Source: Bacteroidota bacterium
Lineage (GTDB): Bacteria; Bacteroidota; Bacteroidia; Flavobacteriales; Weeksellaceae
Assembly: GCA_023433225.1 (NCBI GenBank)
Contig: JAEZDQ010000002.1
Span: 1 to 9,365, forward strand
Reading direction: 5' to 3'
Length of the DNA: 9,365 nucleotides
Translations under genes and position numbers: made by a program
Shown here: piece by piece, positions 1 through 6,866 of the stretch
Layout: every line of letters begins with the position of its first letter
Numbering within the stretch: the first letter of the stretch is position 1
Notes under the pieces: generated by a model
Told to the model about the DNA's origin: nothing
The model's database searches: none
Seen by the model: only the letters and a program-made list of their open reading frames with translations

Positions 1-1444
1 CAGCCATCTGGTCACCGTCAAAGTCGGCGTTGAAAGCCGTACATACCAACGGATGCAATTGAATCGCTTTGCCTTCAATCAATTTCGGCTGGAAAGCCTG
101 GATTCCCAAACGGTGCAAAGTCGGGGCACGGTTCAGCAATACGGGATGTCCTTTCAATACGTTTTCCAAAATATCCCAAACAACCGGCTCTTTTCTGTCA
201 ATGATTTTCTTGGCAGATTTTACGGTTTTTACAATCCCTCTTTCGATTAATTTCCGAACGATGAATGGTTTGTAAAGCTCGGCTGCCATGTCTTTTGGCA
301 ATCCACATTCAAATAATTTCAAACTTGGGCCAACGACAATTACGGAACGGGCAGAATAATCCACACGTTTTCCTAATAAGTTCTGGCGGAAACGACCTTG
401 TTTCCCTTTTAAGGAATCGGAAAGCGATTTCAAAGGGCGGTTACCGTCTGCTTTTACCGCAGAGGCCTTTCTTGTGTTGTCAAACAGTGAATCGACTGAT
501 TCCTGTAACATCCGTTTTTCGTTGCGCAGGATTACTTCCGGTGCTTTGATTTCCATCAATCTTTTCAAACGATTGTTACGGATGATTACCCGGCGGTAAA
601 GGTCGTTCAAATCGGAGGTGGCAAAACGGCCTCCATCCAATGGAACCAAAGGACGAAGTTCAGGTGGAATCACCGGAATCACACGCATCACCATCCATTC
701 CGGACGGTTAACGTAATCAATATTTGATTCGCGAAGTGATTCAACGACTTGTAACCTTTTCAAGGCTTCGGTTCTTCTTTGTTTGGAAGTTTCATGGTGT
801 GCTTTGTGGCGCAGTTCATAGGAAAGCGCGTCCAAGTCTGTTCTTTTCAATAATTCTTCCAATGCTTCCGCACCCATTTTGGCGATAAACTTATTGGGAT
901 CCGTATCTTCCAAATAAGGATTATCTGAGGGAAGGGTGTCTAAGATATCAAGGTATTCTTCTTCGGTCAAGAAGTCCAGTTTCATCAATTCGCCTCCTTC
1001 GGGTGCTTTGGCTATTCCGGGCTGGATAACGATGTATCTTTCGTAATAGATAATCATATCCAACTTTTTGGAAGGCAATCCCAAAACATAACCGATTTTG
1101 TTGGGTAAAGAACGGAAATACCATATGTGGGCTACGGGAACCACCAAATTGATGTGCCCGATTCGCTCGCGGCGGACTTTCTTTTCGGTAACTTCCACGC
1201 CGCAACGGTCACAAACGATTCCTTTGTATCGGATTCTTTTGTATTTCCCACAGGCGCATTCATAATCTTTTACAGGGCCGAAAATTCTTTCGCAAAACAA
1301 ACCATCTCGTTCCGGTTTGTGTGTTCTATAGTTAATCGTTTCAGGCTTTAAGACTTCGCCTCTTGAGTCCTGTAAAATGGTTTCAGGAGATGCTAACCCG
1401 ATACGGATTTTTGAAAATTTACTTGTTTTATTTTTTGTTGACAT
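1..1444 (-). CDS. rpoC: DNA-directed RNA polymerase subunit beta', 5' part (runs off the left edge)
   Basis: This is the largest subunit of bacterial RNA polymerase, which carries the catalytic magnesium site and clamps DNA in the core enzyme. I translated it by hand from the ATG at 1444 (MSTKNKTSKFSKIRIGL...). The frame is open to the window edge: 481 codons plus one base. The N-terminal zinc-binding cysteines are present at residues 63, 65, 78 and 81 (CxC-x12-CxxC). A KASAVKADGNRPLKSLSDSL segment precedes the RQNLLGKRVDYSARSVIVVGP switch and lid region. Near the edge are LNRAPTLHRLGIQAFQP and the absolutely conserved NADFDGDQM, whose three metal-binding aspartates are residues 474, 476 and 478. 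The family is about 1,400 residues long, so roughly one third is here. It starts 77 bases after rpoB and is presumably cotranscribed with it. The upstream sequence is A-rich with no Shine-Dalgarno motif. Nothing is abnormal apart from the edge truncation. Confidence 0.98.
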   Translation of the reverse strand, partial: MSTKNKTSKFSKIRIGLASPETILQDSRGEVLKPETINYRTHKPERDGLFCERIFGPVKDYECACGKYKRIRYKGIVCDRCGVEVTEKKVRRERIGHINLVVPVAHIWYFRSLPNKIGYVLGLPSKKLDMIIYYERYIVIQPGIAKAPEGGELMKLDFLTEEEYLDILDTLPSDNPYLEDTDPNKFIAKMGAEALEELLKRTDLDALSYELRHKAHHETSKQRRTEALKRLQVVESLRESNIDYVNRPEWMVMRVIPVIPPELRPLVPLDGGRFATSDLNDLYRRVIIRNNRLKRLMEIKAPEVILRNEKRMLQESVDSLFDNTRKASAVKADGNRPLKSLSDSLKGKQGRFRQNLLGKRVDYSARSVIVVGPSLKLFECGLPKDMAAELYKPFIVRKLIERGIVKTVKSAKKIIDRKEPVVWDILENVLKGHPVLLNRAPTLHRLGIQAFQPKLIEGKAIQLHPLVCTAFNADFDGDQMA

Positions 1445-1454
1445 ATTCAATTTT

Positions 1455-1472
1455 GTTTAATGTTTAATGTTT
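1455..1472. repeat. short tandem GTTTAAT repeat in the rpoB-rpoC gap
   Basis: Two and a half copies of the heptamer GTTTAAT lie in the 77-base gap, just upstream of the rpoC start. On the transcribed strand they read as ATTAAAC repeats. They make the A-rich, unstructured context usual before Bacteroidota start codons. No function is implied and chance is a sufficient explanation. Confidence 0.4.
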
Positions 1473-1521
1473 TGAATCAGAATTTACTAAAACCTGAGAC
1501 TTTTAACTTTAAACCAATAAA

Positions 1522-4500
1522 TTATTCTTCTAAATTTATGTCTAATCCAAGACCCTGTAATTCATGCAACAATACGTTGAACGATTCCGGTATTCCGGGT
1601 TCCGGCATCGGCTCGCCTTTGACGATTGCCTCGTAGGTTTTTGCCCTACCGATTACGTCGTCGGACTTCACCGTCAAGATTTCGCGAAGGATGTTGGACG
1701 CACCGAAAGCTTCGAGTGCCCAAACCTCCATTTCTCCAAATCGCTGGCCTCCGAACTGTGCTTTACCACCAAGCGGCTGCTGGGTGATGAGCGAGTAAGG
1801 ACCGATGGAACGAGAGTGCATTTTGTCGTCCACCATATGGCCTAATTTCAGCATATAAATCACACCGACGGTTGCTTTTTGGGCAAATCTTTCTCCGGTT
1901 CCGCCATCGTACAAATAAGTTGTTCCGAACTTAGGCAAACCTGCTTTTTCGGTCAAATCATTGATTTGGTCGATGTTTGCTCCGTCAAAAATCGGCGTCG
2001 CATATTTTTCGCCTAATTTCATACCTGCCCAACCCAAAACGGTTTCGAAAATCTGACCGATGTACATACGGGAAGGTACCCCAAGCGGATTCAATACGAT
2101 GTCCACCGGTGTTCCGTCTTCCAGGAACGGCATGTCTTCATCGCGAACGATTCGGGATACGATTCCTTTGTTACCGTGTCGCCCGGCCATCTTGTCTCCC
2201 ACTTTCAATTTTCGTTTTTTAGCGATATAGATTTTTGCTAATTTCACAATTCCCGCAGGTAATTCATCACCGACAGAAATGGTAAATCTTTCCCGGTTCA
2301 ATGTACCTTGTAAATCATTGTATTTTATTTTGAAATTGTGGAGCAATTCTTTGACTTGGTCGTTTTTGTCTTCATCAACCACCCATAAGCTTTCGGCACC
2401 GGTCAGGTGCAAATAGTTTTCCACACCGGCTAAAACTTTTTGGGAATATTTGGTTCCTTTTTTAATGACTTCCTCATTCAAATCATTGAATACACCTTGT
2501 GAAGTTTTCCCGTTCAAAAGGATATACAGTTTCTCCAATAATTTATCGCGTAATTCGTCAAATTTCTTATCGAACTCTGCTTCTACACTATCGATGATTG
2601 CTTTGTCCTGAGATCTTCTTCGTTTGTCTTTGATGCTTCTTGAGAACAGTTTTTTATCGATTACGACTCCTCTCAAAGAAGGGGAAGCTTTCAGGGAAGC
2701 GTCTTTCACGTCACCGGCTTTGTCACCGAAAATGGCGCGCAATAATTTTTCTTCCGGTGTCGGGTCAGATTCTCCTTTTGGTGTGATTTTTCCAATGAGG
2801 ATGTCGCCGGGTTTTACTTCGGCTCCGATTCGAATCATTCCATTTTCGTCGAGGTCTTTGGTTGCTTCTTCCGAAACGTTTGGAATATCGGGCGTCAATT
2901 CCTCCATACCCAATTTGGTATCGCGGACATCCAATGAATATTCGTCGATGTGAATCGAAGTGAACCAGTCTTCACGAACAACTTTCTCCCCGATTACAAT
3001 CGCATCTTCAAAGTTAAATCCTTTCCAAGGCATGAACGCTACCACAAGGTTTCTACCGATGGCCAATTCGCCGTTTTCGGTCGCATAACCTTCACATAGG
3101 ACTTGTCCTTTTTCTACGCGATCACCTATTTTCACAATCGGCTTCAGGGTGATGGTGGTTCCTTGGTTTGTTTTTCGGAATTTGGTCAACTGATAGGTTT
3201 TTTCCGAATTGTCAAAACTTACCAATTCTTCATCGTCGGTACGGTCGTATTTGATTGAAATTTTATCGGCATCGACGTATGTAACGGTTCCTTCCCGTTC
3301 TGAATTAATCAAAATCCGGGAATCTTTGGCGACTTGTTTTTCGAGTCCTGTACCTACAATCGGTGCCTGCGGTTTCAATAAAGGAACAGCTTGGCGCATC
3401 ATGTTGGATCCCATCAATGCTCGGTTTGCGTCATCGTGTTCCAAGAAAGGAATCAAAGACGCTGAAATAGACGCAATCTGATTGGGCGCAACGTCCATCA
3501 ACTGGACTTGTTCCGGTTCCACGACAGGGAAATCTCCGTCTTCACGGGCCGTTACACGATCGTTTATAAATTCGCCATTTTCATTGATTGGCGCATTTGC
3601 CTGAGCGATTACTTTTTCTTCTTCTTCTTCCGCAGAAAGGAAAATCGGTTCTTCGGACAAATTCACTTTCCCGTTGTTTACCTTTCGGTAAGGAGTTTCG
3701 ATGAATCCGAGGTTATTTACTTTCGCAAATACACAGAGAGAAGAAATCAAACCGATGTTCGGCCCTTCCGGTGTTTCAATCGGACAAAGCCTTCCGTAGT
3801 GTGTATAGTGAACATCACGTACTTCGAAACCGGCTCTTTCACGGGAAAGACCTCCGGGGCCTAAGGCCGACAAACGGCGTTTGTGCGTAATCTCAGAAAG
3901 CGGATTGGTTTGATCCATGAACTGAGACAACTGGTTAGTCCCAAAGAACGAGTTAATTACCGAAGAAAGTGTTTTGGCATTGATCAAATCAATTGGTGTA
4001 AACACCTCATTGTCACGGACATTCATTCTTTCACGGATGGTTCTGGCCATACGTGCCAAACCTACGCCGAACTGGGCAGCCATTTGTTCACCAACGGTTC
4101 TTACCCGGCGGTTAGACAAGTGGTCGATGTCATCGACTTCTGCTTTTGAATTCACCAGTTCAATCAAATATTTAATGATGGAAATGATGTCTTCTTTGGT
4201 AAGGACTTGGGTTTCTTCTGAAATACTTAAGCCTAATTTTTTATTTAATCGGTAACGCCCTACTTCACCTAATGAATAACGTTGGTCTGAGAAGAATAAT
4301 TTGTCGATGATTCCTCTTGCGGTTTCTTCATCCGGCGGCTCGGCGTTTCTTAATTGTCTATATATGTATTCCACCGCTTCTTTTTCCGTATTGGTCGGGT
4401 CTTTTTGAAGGGTGTTGTGGATGATGGCATAATCTGCCGATTTGTTGTCTTCTTTGTGAACGAGGATGGTTTTCACACCTGAATCCACGATTTGGTCTAA

Positions 4501-5355
4501 ATGGTCTTTTTCGATGATCGTTTCACGGTCCAAGATAATTTCGTTCCGTTCGATGGACACCACTTCACCGGTATCTTCATCTACGAAATCTTCATGCCAA
4601 GTGTTCAAAACACGGGCGGCAAGCCTTTTCCCAATCGCTTTTTTAATGGAAGCTTTGCTTACTTTGATTTCTTCCGCAAGGTCAAAAATTTCAAGAATGT
4701 CCTTGTCTCTTTCGTATCCGATTGCGCGAAGTAAAGTCGTCAATGGCAATTTTTTCTTACGGTCGATATAAGCATACATCACACTGTTGATGTCGGTAGC
4801 AAACTCAATCCAAGAACCTTTGAAAGGAATGATTCGGGAGGAATACAATTTGGTTCCGTTGGCATGGTAAGACTGGCCAAAGAAAACGCCCGGAGAACGG
4901 TGCAACTGGGAAACAATGACACGCTCCGCTCCGTTTATAATAAATGAACCGGAAGCCGTCATATATGGAATCGTTCCCAAATAAACATCCTGAACAACGG
5001 TTTCGAAGTCTTCGTGTTCCGGGTCTGTACAGAAAAGTTTCATACGCGCCTTCAAAGGAACGCTGTACGTAAGCCCTCTTTCAATACACTCGTCGATTGT
5101 ATATCTTGGTGGATCTACGAAATAATCCAGAAACTCAAGAACGAATTGATTTCGGGTGTCAGTAATCGGAAAGTTTTCAGCAAAAGTTTTGTACAGACCT
5201 TCGTTTCCTCTTTGGTCAGGACGCGTTTCTAACTGGAAAAAATCTTCAAAAGATTTGATCTGGATGTCAAGAAAGTCCGGAAATTCGGATTGAACTTTGG
5301 TCGAAGAAAAACTGATTCTCTGATTTCCCTGAGTTTTGTTGCTTCTTTTACTCAT
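1522..5355 (-). CDS. rpoB: DNA-directed RNA polymerase subunit beta
   Basis: This is the 1,277-residue second-largest subunit of RNA polymerase. It pairs with beta' to form the active-site cleft and is the target of rifampicin. The ATG at 5355 gives MSKRSNKTQGNQRISFSS, a usual flavobacterial start. Rifampicin cluster I is at residues 475-498 and keeps the sensitive-type residues Q478, D481, H491 and S496 (E. coli 513, 516, 526, 531); T483 replaces E. coli N518. Catalytic-centre motifs are WKGFNFEDAIVI (777-788, with E783 and D784) and KVGDKMAGRHGNKG (1051-1064, with K1055 and K1063). Residues about 905-1030 form the charged, helical lineage insertion region between these blocks. The C-terminus has FGGQRFGEMEVWALEAFGA (201st-219th after residue 1000), which contacts beta'. 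A run of five glutamates (576-580) is encoded by a pure GAA tract. The gene ends in TAA and is complete. A terminator and a separate promoter lie upstream, so it may be expressed partly apart from rplL. Confidence 0.99.
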   Translation of the reverse strand: MSKRSNKTQGNQRISFSSTKVQSEFPDFLDIQIKSFEDFFQLETRPDQRGNEGLYKTFAENFPITDTRNQFVLEFLDYFVDPPRYTIDECIERGLTYSVPLKARMKLFCTDPEHEDFETVVQDVYLGTIPYMTASGSFIINGAERVIVSQLHRSPGVFFGQSYHANGTKLYSSRIIPFKGSWIEFATDINSVMYAYIDRKKKLPLTTLLRAIGYERDKDILEIFDLAEEIKVSKASIKKAIGKRLAARVLNTWHEDFVDEDTGEVVSIERNEIILDRETIIEKDHLDQIVDSGVKTILVHKEDNKSADYAIIHNTLQKDPTNTEKEAVEYIYRQLRNAEPPDEETARGIIDKLFFSDQRYSLGEVGRYRLNKKLGLSISEETQVLTKEDIISIIKYLIELVNSKAEVDDIDHLSNRRVRTVGEQMAAQFGVGLARMARTIRERMNVRDNEVFTPIDLINAKTLSSVINSFFGTNQLSQFMDQTNPLSEITHKRRLSALGPGGLSRERAGFEVRDVHYTHYGRLCPIETPEGPNIGLISSLCVFAKVNNLGFIETPYRKVNNGKVNLSEEPIFLSAEEEEEKVIAQANAPINENGEFINDRVTAREDGDFPVVEPEQVQLMDVAPNQIASISASLIPFLEHDDANRALMGSNMMRQAVPLLKPQAPIVGTGLEKQVAKDSRILINSEREGTVTYVDADKISIKYDRTDDEELVSFDNSEKTYQLTKFRKTNQGTTITLKPIVKIGDRVEKGQVLCEGYATENGELAIGRNLVVAFMPWKGFNFEDAIVIGEKVVREDWFTSIHIDEYSLDVRDTKLGMEELTPDIPNVSEEATKDLDENGMIRIGAEVKPGDILIGKITPKGESDPTPEEKLLRAIFGDKAGDVKDASLKASPSLRGVVIDKKLFSRSIKDKRRRSQDKAIIDSVEAEFDKKFDELRDKLLEKLYILLNGKTSQGVFNDLNEEVIKKGTKYSQKVLAGVENYLHLTGAESLWVVDEDKNDQVKELLHNFKIKYNDLQGTLNRERFTISVGDELPAGIVKLAKIYIAKKRKLKVGDKMAGRHGNKGIVSRIVRDEDMPFLEDGTPVDIVLNPLGVPSRMYIGQIFETVLGWAGMKLGEKYATPIFDGANIDQINDLTEKAGLPKFGTTYLYDGGTGERFAQKATVGVIYMLKLGHMVDDKMHSRSIGPYSLITQQPLGGKAQFGGQRFGEMEVWALEAFGASNILREILTVKSDDVIGRAKTYEAIVKGEPMPEPGIPESFNVLLHELQGLGLDINLEE

Positions 5356-5438
5356 AAAAATTTTAAGAAATGGGTTAAAAAAATATTTTGAATCTCAAAA
5401 AATATTAAACAATTGCCTTAACTTAGCCTTTGCTTAAC

Positions 5439-5473
5439 TGCAACACTGGTATATCTTTTCACAGTGTAGTGCA
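5439..5473 (-). other. bulged RNA hairpin in the rpoB leader
   Basis: On the transcribed strand, ACACTG (5467-5462 side ACTACACTG) pairs with CAGTGT (5448-5443) across a 13-base loop. An outer TGCA/TGCA pairing (5473-5470 with 5442-5439) extends the stem beyond a two-base CU bulge. This gives ten base pairs in an otherwise AT-rich leader. No U-tract follows, so it is not an intrinsic terminator. A ligand- or protein-binding role is only a possibility. Confidence 0.45.
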
Positions 5474-5492
5474 AAATATTTCTTATTTTTCC

Positions 5493-5506
5493 TTTTGAAT
5501 TCAAAA
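5493..5506. repeat. 14-base perfect palindrome TTTTGAATTCAAAA
   Basis: This is a perfectly self-complementary 14-mer inside the rpoB leader. Its core TTGAATTCAA recurs at 6256-6265 in the rplJ-rplL gap. It could be a dimeric protein site, a dimerising RNA element or a chance product of AT-rich sequence. Two copies in adjacent non-coding gaps of one operon is the only hint of function. Confidence 0.35.
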
Positions 5507-5536
5507 ACAGTTGGAACAGCTATAAATGGAAATTCC

Positions 5537-5556
5537 CCTTTCGTTTTCACGAAAAG
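5537..5556 (-). other. 8-bp RNA hairpin with GAAA tetraloop in the rpoB leader
   Basis: On the transcribed strand CUUUUCGU pairs fully with ACGAAAGG (one U-G wobble) around the loop GAAA, a classic GNRA tetraloop. The hairpin begins about 50 bases after the predicted transcription start. GNRA-capped stems are common in structured RNAs, where the loop docks into a receptor or protects the 5' end. No U-tract follows, so it is not a terminator. Confidence 0.55.
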
Positions 5557-5612
5557 AGTTCAAAATCAAAAACTTACTTAATTACAACTATTTATTGCTC
5601 TCAAAAGGACAG

Positions 5613-5644
5613 CAAATGTACAAAATATCTATGGGATTGTACAA
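5613..5644 (-). promoter_or_regulatory. predicted rpoB promoter, Bacteroidota type
   Basis: On the minus strand TACATTTG (5620-5613) matches the Bacteroidota -7 consensus TAnnTTTG exactly. A TTG (5644-5642) lies 21 bases upstream as the -33 element, within the 17-23 base range reported for flavobacterial promoters. In my scan of the minus strand the only other TAnnTTTG was inside rpoB at 3009-3016 and lacks a spaced TTG. Transcription would start near 5606 and read into rpoB-rpoC. The placement just after the rplL terminator supports a real promoter. Expression data are not visible from sequence. Confidence 0.6.
5617..5643. repeat. TGTACA palindromes spaced 21 bases apart over the rpoB promoter
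   Basis: TGTACA occurs at 5617-5622 and again at 5638-5643, start to start 21 bases, or two helical turns. The first overlaps the edge of the -7 element and the second overlaps the -33 element. In context both read TTGTACA on the minus strand. A dimeric regulator binding one face of the helix would fit, but the overlap with promoter bases may explain part of the similarity. Confidence 0.4.
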
Positions 5645-5751
5645 TATTATTCTATTAAAATTTAATGCTGAACGAGAAATATTAAAATTAATAAATTAAT
5701 TACATAGATTCCTCCTTTGTCGGAAAGACACCAAATTTTAATTAGAATTTA
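5645..5751. other. AT-rich spacer between rplL terminator and rpoB promoter
   Basis: I see no gene, no convincing hairpin and no consensus promoter in this stretch. It is very rich in A and T runs, as expected of the region just upstream of a promoter, where it could act as an UP-like element. That role is inference from position only. Confidence 0.4.
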
Positions 5752-5755
5752 ATAG

Positions 5756-5789
5756 AAAATAAAAAGGCTGCCTCATGGAGACAGCCTTT
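5756..5789 (-). terminator. intrinsic terminator after rplL
   Basis: On the transcribed strand AAAGGCTGTCTC pairs with GAGGCAGCCTTT around the three-base loop CAT, with a single T-G wobble in a 12-pair stem. It is followed directly by a T-rich run (TTTTTATTTTC). The hairpin starts 20 bases after the rplL stop codon. This is the only textbook Rho-independent terminator in the window. It should end or attenuate transcription of the ribosomal protein genes before rpoB, so rpoB-rpoC would depend on read-through plus its own promoter. Confidence 0.85.
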
Positions 5790-5809
5790 GTTATTTGGTG
5801 AAATCGGAA

Positions 5810-6187
5810 TTATTTCAATTCAACTTCAGCACCTGCTTCTTCCAATTGTTTTTTCAAAGCTTCAGCTTCGTCTTTGGAAACGCCTTCTTTTACAGGCTGA
5901 GGAGCACCGTCTACTAAATCTTTCGCTTCTTTCAAACCTTTACCGGTTAAGTCTTTTACCAATTTAACCACGGCCAATTTGCTTGCACCGCCTGATTTAA
6001 GGATTACGTCGAATTCAGTTTGCTCTTCCACAGCCGGGTCATCGCCACCGCCAACAGGACCGGCAACTGCAACTGCTGCTGCAGCGGGTTCAATTCCGTA
6101 TTCGTCTTTTAAGATTGTAGCCAACTCGTTTACATCTTTTACGGTTAGGTTTACTAAATCTTCAGCTAATTGTTTTAAATCTGCCAT
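5810..6187 (-). CDS. rplL: 50S ribosomal protein L7/L12
   Basis: L7/L12 forms the flexible stalk that recruits and activates translational GTPases such as EF-Tu and EF-G. It is present as several dimers bound to the C-terminal helix of L10. The 125-residue product has the family's usual length. Residues 1-33 are the dimerisation domain (MADLKQLAEDLVNLTVKDV). Residues 35-48 are the alanine- and glycine-rich hinge. Residues 55-125 are the globular GTPase-contacting domain, with the hallmark TGKGLKEAKDLVDGAP at 81-96. It follows rplJ after an unusually long 136-base gap and is followed by a strong terminator. The start lies in an A-rich context with no Shine-Dalgarno sequence, and the stop is TAA. 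Confidence 0.99.
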   Translation of the reverse strand: MADLKQLAEDLVNLTVKDVNELATILKDEYGIEPAAAAVAVAGPVGGGDDPAVEEQTEFDVILKSGGASKLAVVKLVKDLTGKGLKEAKDLVDGAPQPVKEGVSKDEAEALKKQLEEAGAEVELK

Positions 6188-6323
6188 TTTTAATTAATTT
6201 TTTGTTGAACAACTTTTTAATTTTTGTTTCAGGTTTTAAAAGCTCCGTTTGAAAGTTGAATTCAATTAACTTGTAACGATGAACTTGGACTTGAAACGTT
6301 TTTATAATAATATGAGTGCGTAC
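6188..6323 (-). promoter_or_regulatory. 136-base rplJ-rplL intergenic region, weakly structured
   Basis: This gap is much longer than the others between the ribosomal protein genes here (12, 19 and 41 bases). No TAnnTTTG promoter box is present on the transcribed strand. A possible folded element has an outer CGTTT/AAACG pairing (6298-6294 with 6250-6246) enclosing an inner AAGTT/AACTT hairpin (6272-6268 with 6257-6253) that contains the palindrome TTGAATTCAA. The pairing is weak. The gap could set the higher L12 output needed for stalk stoichiometry, but that is inference. Confidence 0.35.
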
Positions 6324-6854
6324 TTACTCGGGTCTTTCGGAAAGGGTTTTCACGATTCCTGCCACTTTTTGGCCACCTGACTGCAATTGAGAAACAACTG
6401 TTTTCAATGGTGATTGTAGCAAGCCGATGATTTCACCCACCAATTCTTCTTTGGATTTCAGGTTCGACAGTGCTTGAAGCTGGTCGTCGCCCACAAAAAC
6501 CGCTTGGTCAATCCAAGCTCCTTTAAGAATCGGTTTATCGGATTTCTTTCTGAAAGTTTCGATTACTTTGGCCGGTGCATTTCCTTTGTCGGAAATCATA
6601 ATGGCCGTATTACCTTTTAATGAATCATAAAGCCCTTCGAAGTCTTTTGCTTCTACGCGCTCCATTGCTTTTTTCAACAAGGTATTTTTCACTACGCGAA
6701 GAGAGATGTCGCTTTTGAAACAAGCTCTTCTCAGTTCAGTCGTGTTGGACGCGTTCAAACCTGCAATATCAGTAAGGTAAACTATGTTTGACTCTTCTAA
6801 TACAGCGGTGAGATCGTCGATCATTTGCGCTTTTTCCTGTTTTGTCATTGCCAT
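6324..6854 (-). CDS. rplJ: 50S ribosomal protein L10
   Basis: L10 anchors the L7/L12 stalk to 23S rRNA. The 176-residue product has the N-terminal rRNA-binding domain, with the conserved RVVKNTLLKKA at 53-63 and GNTAIMISDK at 81-90. LKGAWIDQAVF is at 110-120, and the long C-terminal helix that holds L12 dimers spans roughly 135-172. The ATG at 6854 gives MAMTKQEKAQ; an in-frame ATG two codons later is an alternative start with little effect. It begins only 12 bases after rplA, leaving no room for the separate L10-binding leader known in E. coli. The stop is TAA. The start has no Shine-Dalgarno sequence. Confidence 0.99.
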   Translation of the reverse strand: MAMTKQEKAQMIDDLTAVLEESNIVYLTDIAGLNASNTTELRRACFKSDISLRVVKNTLLKKAMERVEAKDFEGLYDSLKGNTAIMISDKGNAPAKVIETFRKKSDKPILKGAWIDQAVFVGDDQLQALSNLKSKEELVGEIIGLLQSPLKTVVSQLQSGGQKVAGIVKTLSERPE

Positions 6855-6866
6855 AATTACTTACTT

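Larger units (their letters stand above)
5356..5606 (-). promoter_or_regulatory. rpoB 5' leader, about 250 bases, structured and without ATG
   Basis: This AT-rich stretch lies between the predicted rpoB transcription start (inferred near 5606) and the rpoB start codon. On the transcribed strand it contains no ATG at all before that of rpoB. It holds two convincing RNA hairpins (5537-5556 and 5439-5473) and a 14-base palindrome (5493-5506), listed separately. The last 70 or so bases before rpoB are A/T-rich and look unpaired. Known rpoB upstream regions, such as that of E. coli, carry attenuation and processing signals. A comparable role here is inference. I recognise no named riboswitch or protein-binding leader. 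Confidence 0.5.

Noticed and set aside
948..1205. 85-codon minus-strand open frame overlapping rpoC
   Set aside because: It lies in another frame of the intact, strongly conserved rpoC 5' region and has an arginine-rich, low-information translation. It is a shadow frame.
3009..3016. TAACTTTG on the minus strand inside rpoB as an internal promoter
   Set aside because: There is no TTG at 17-23 bases upstream. An isolated -7 match in 3.8 kb of coding sequence is expected by chance.
3508..3864. 118-codon plus-strand open frame opposite rpoB
   Set aside because: It is antisense to conserved rpoB, with no domain, no promoter and no start context. It is a shadow of codon usage on the other strand.
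5434..5550. A 38-codon GTG-started reading frame in the rpoB leader (minus strand, VKTKGEFPF... ending in CCS)
   Set aside because: It has no ATG, no ribosome-binding context and no recognisable domain. Its start overlaps the GAAA-loop hairpin, and an open run of this length occurs by chance. It is not called as a leader peptide.
6783..6790. TATGTTTG on the plus strand inside rplJ as an antisense promoter
   Set aside because: The nearest upstream TTG is about 35 bases away, outside the accepted spacing, so only one half of the consensus is present.
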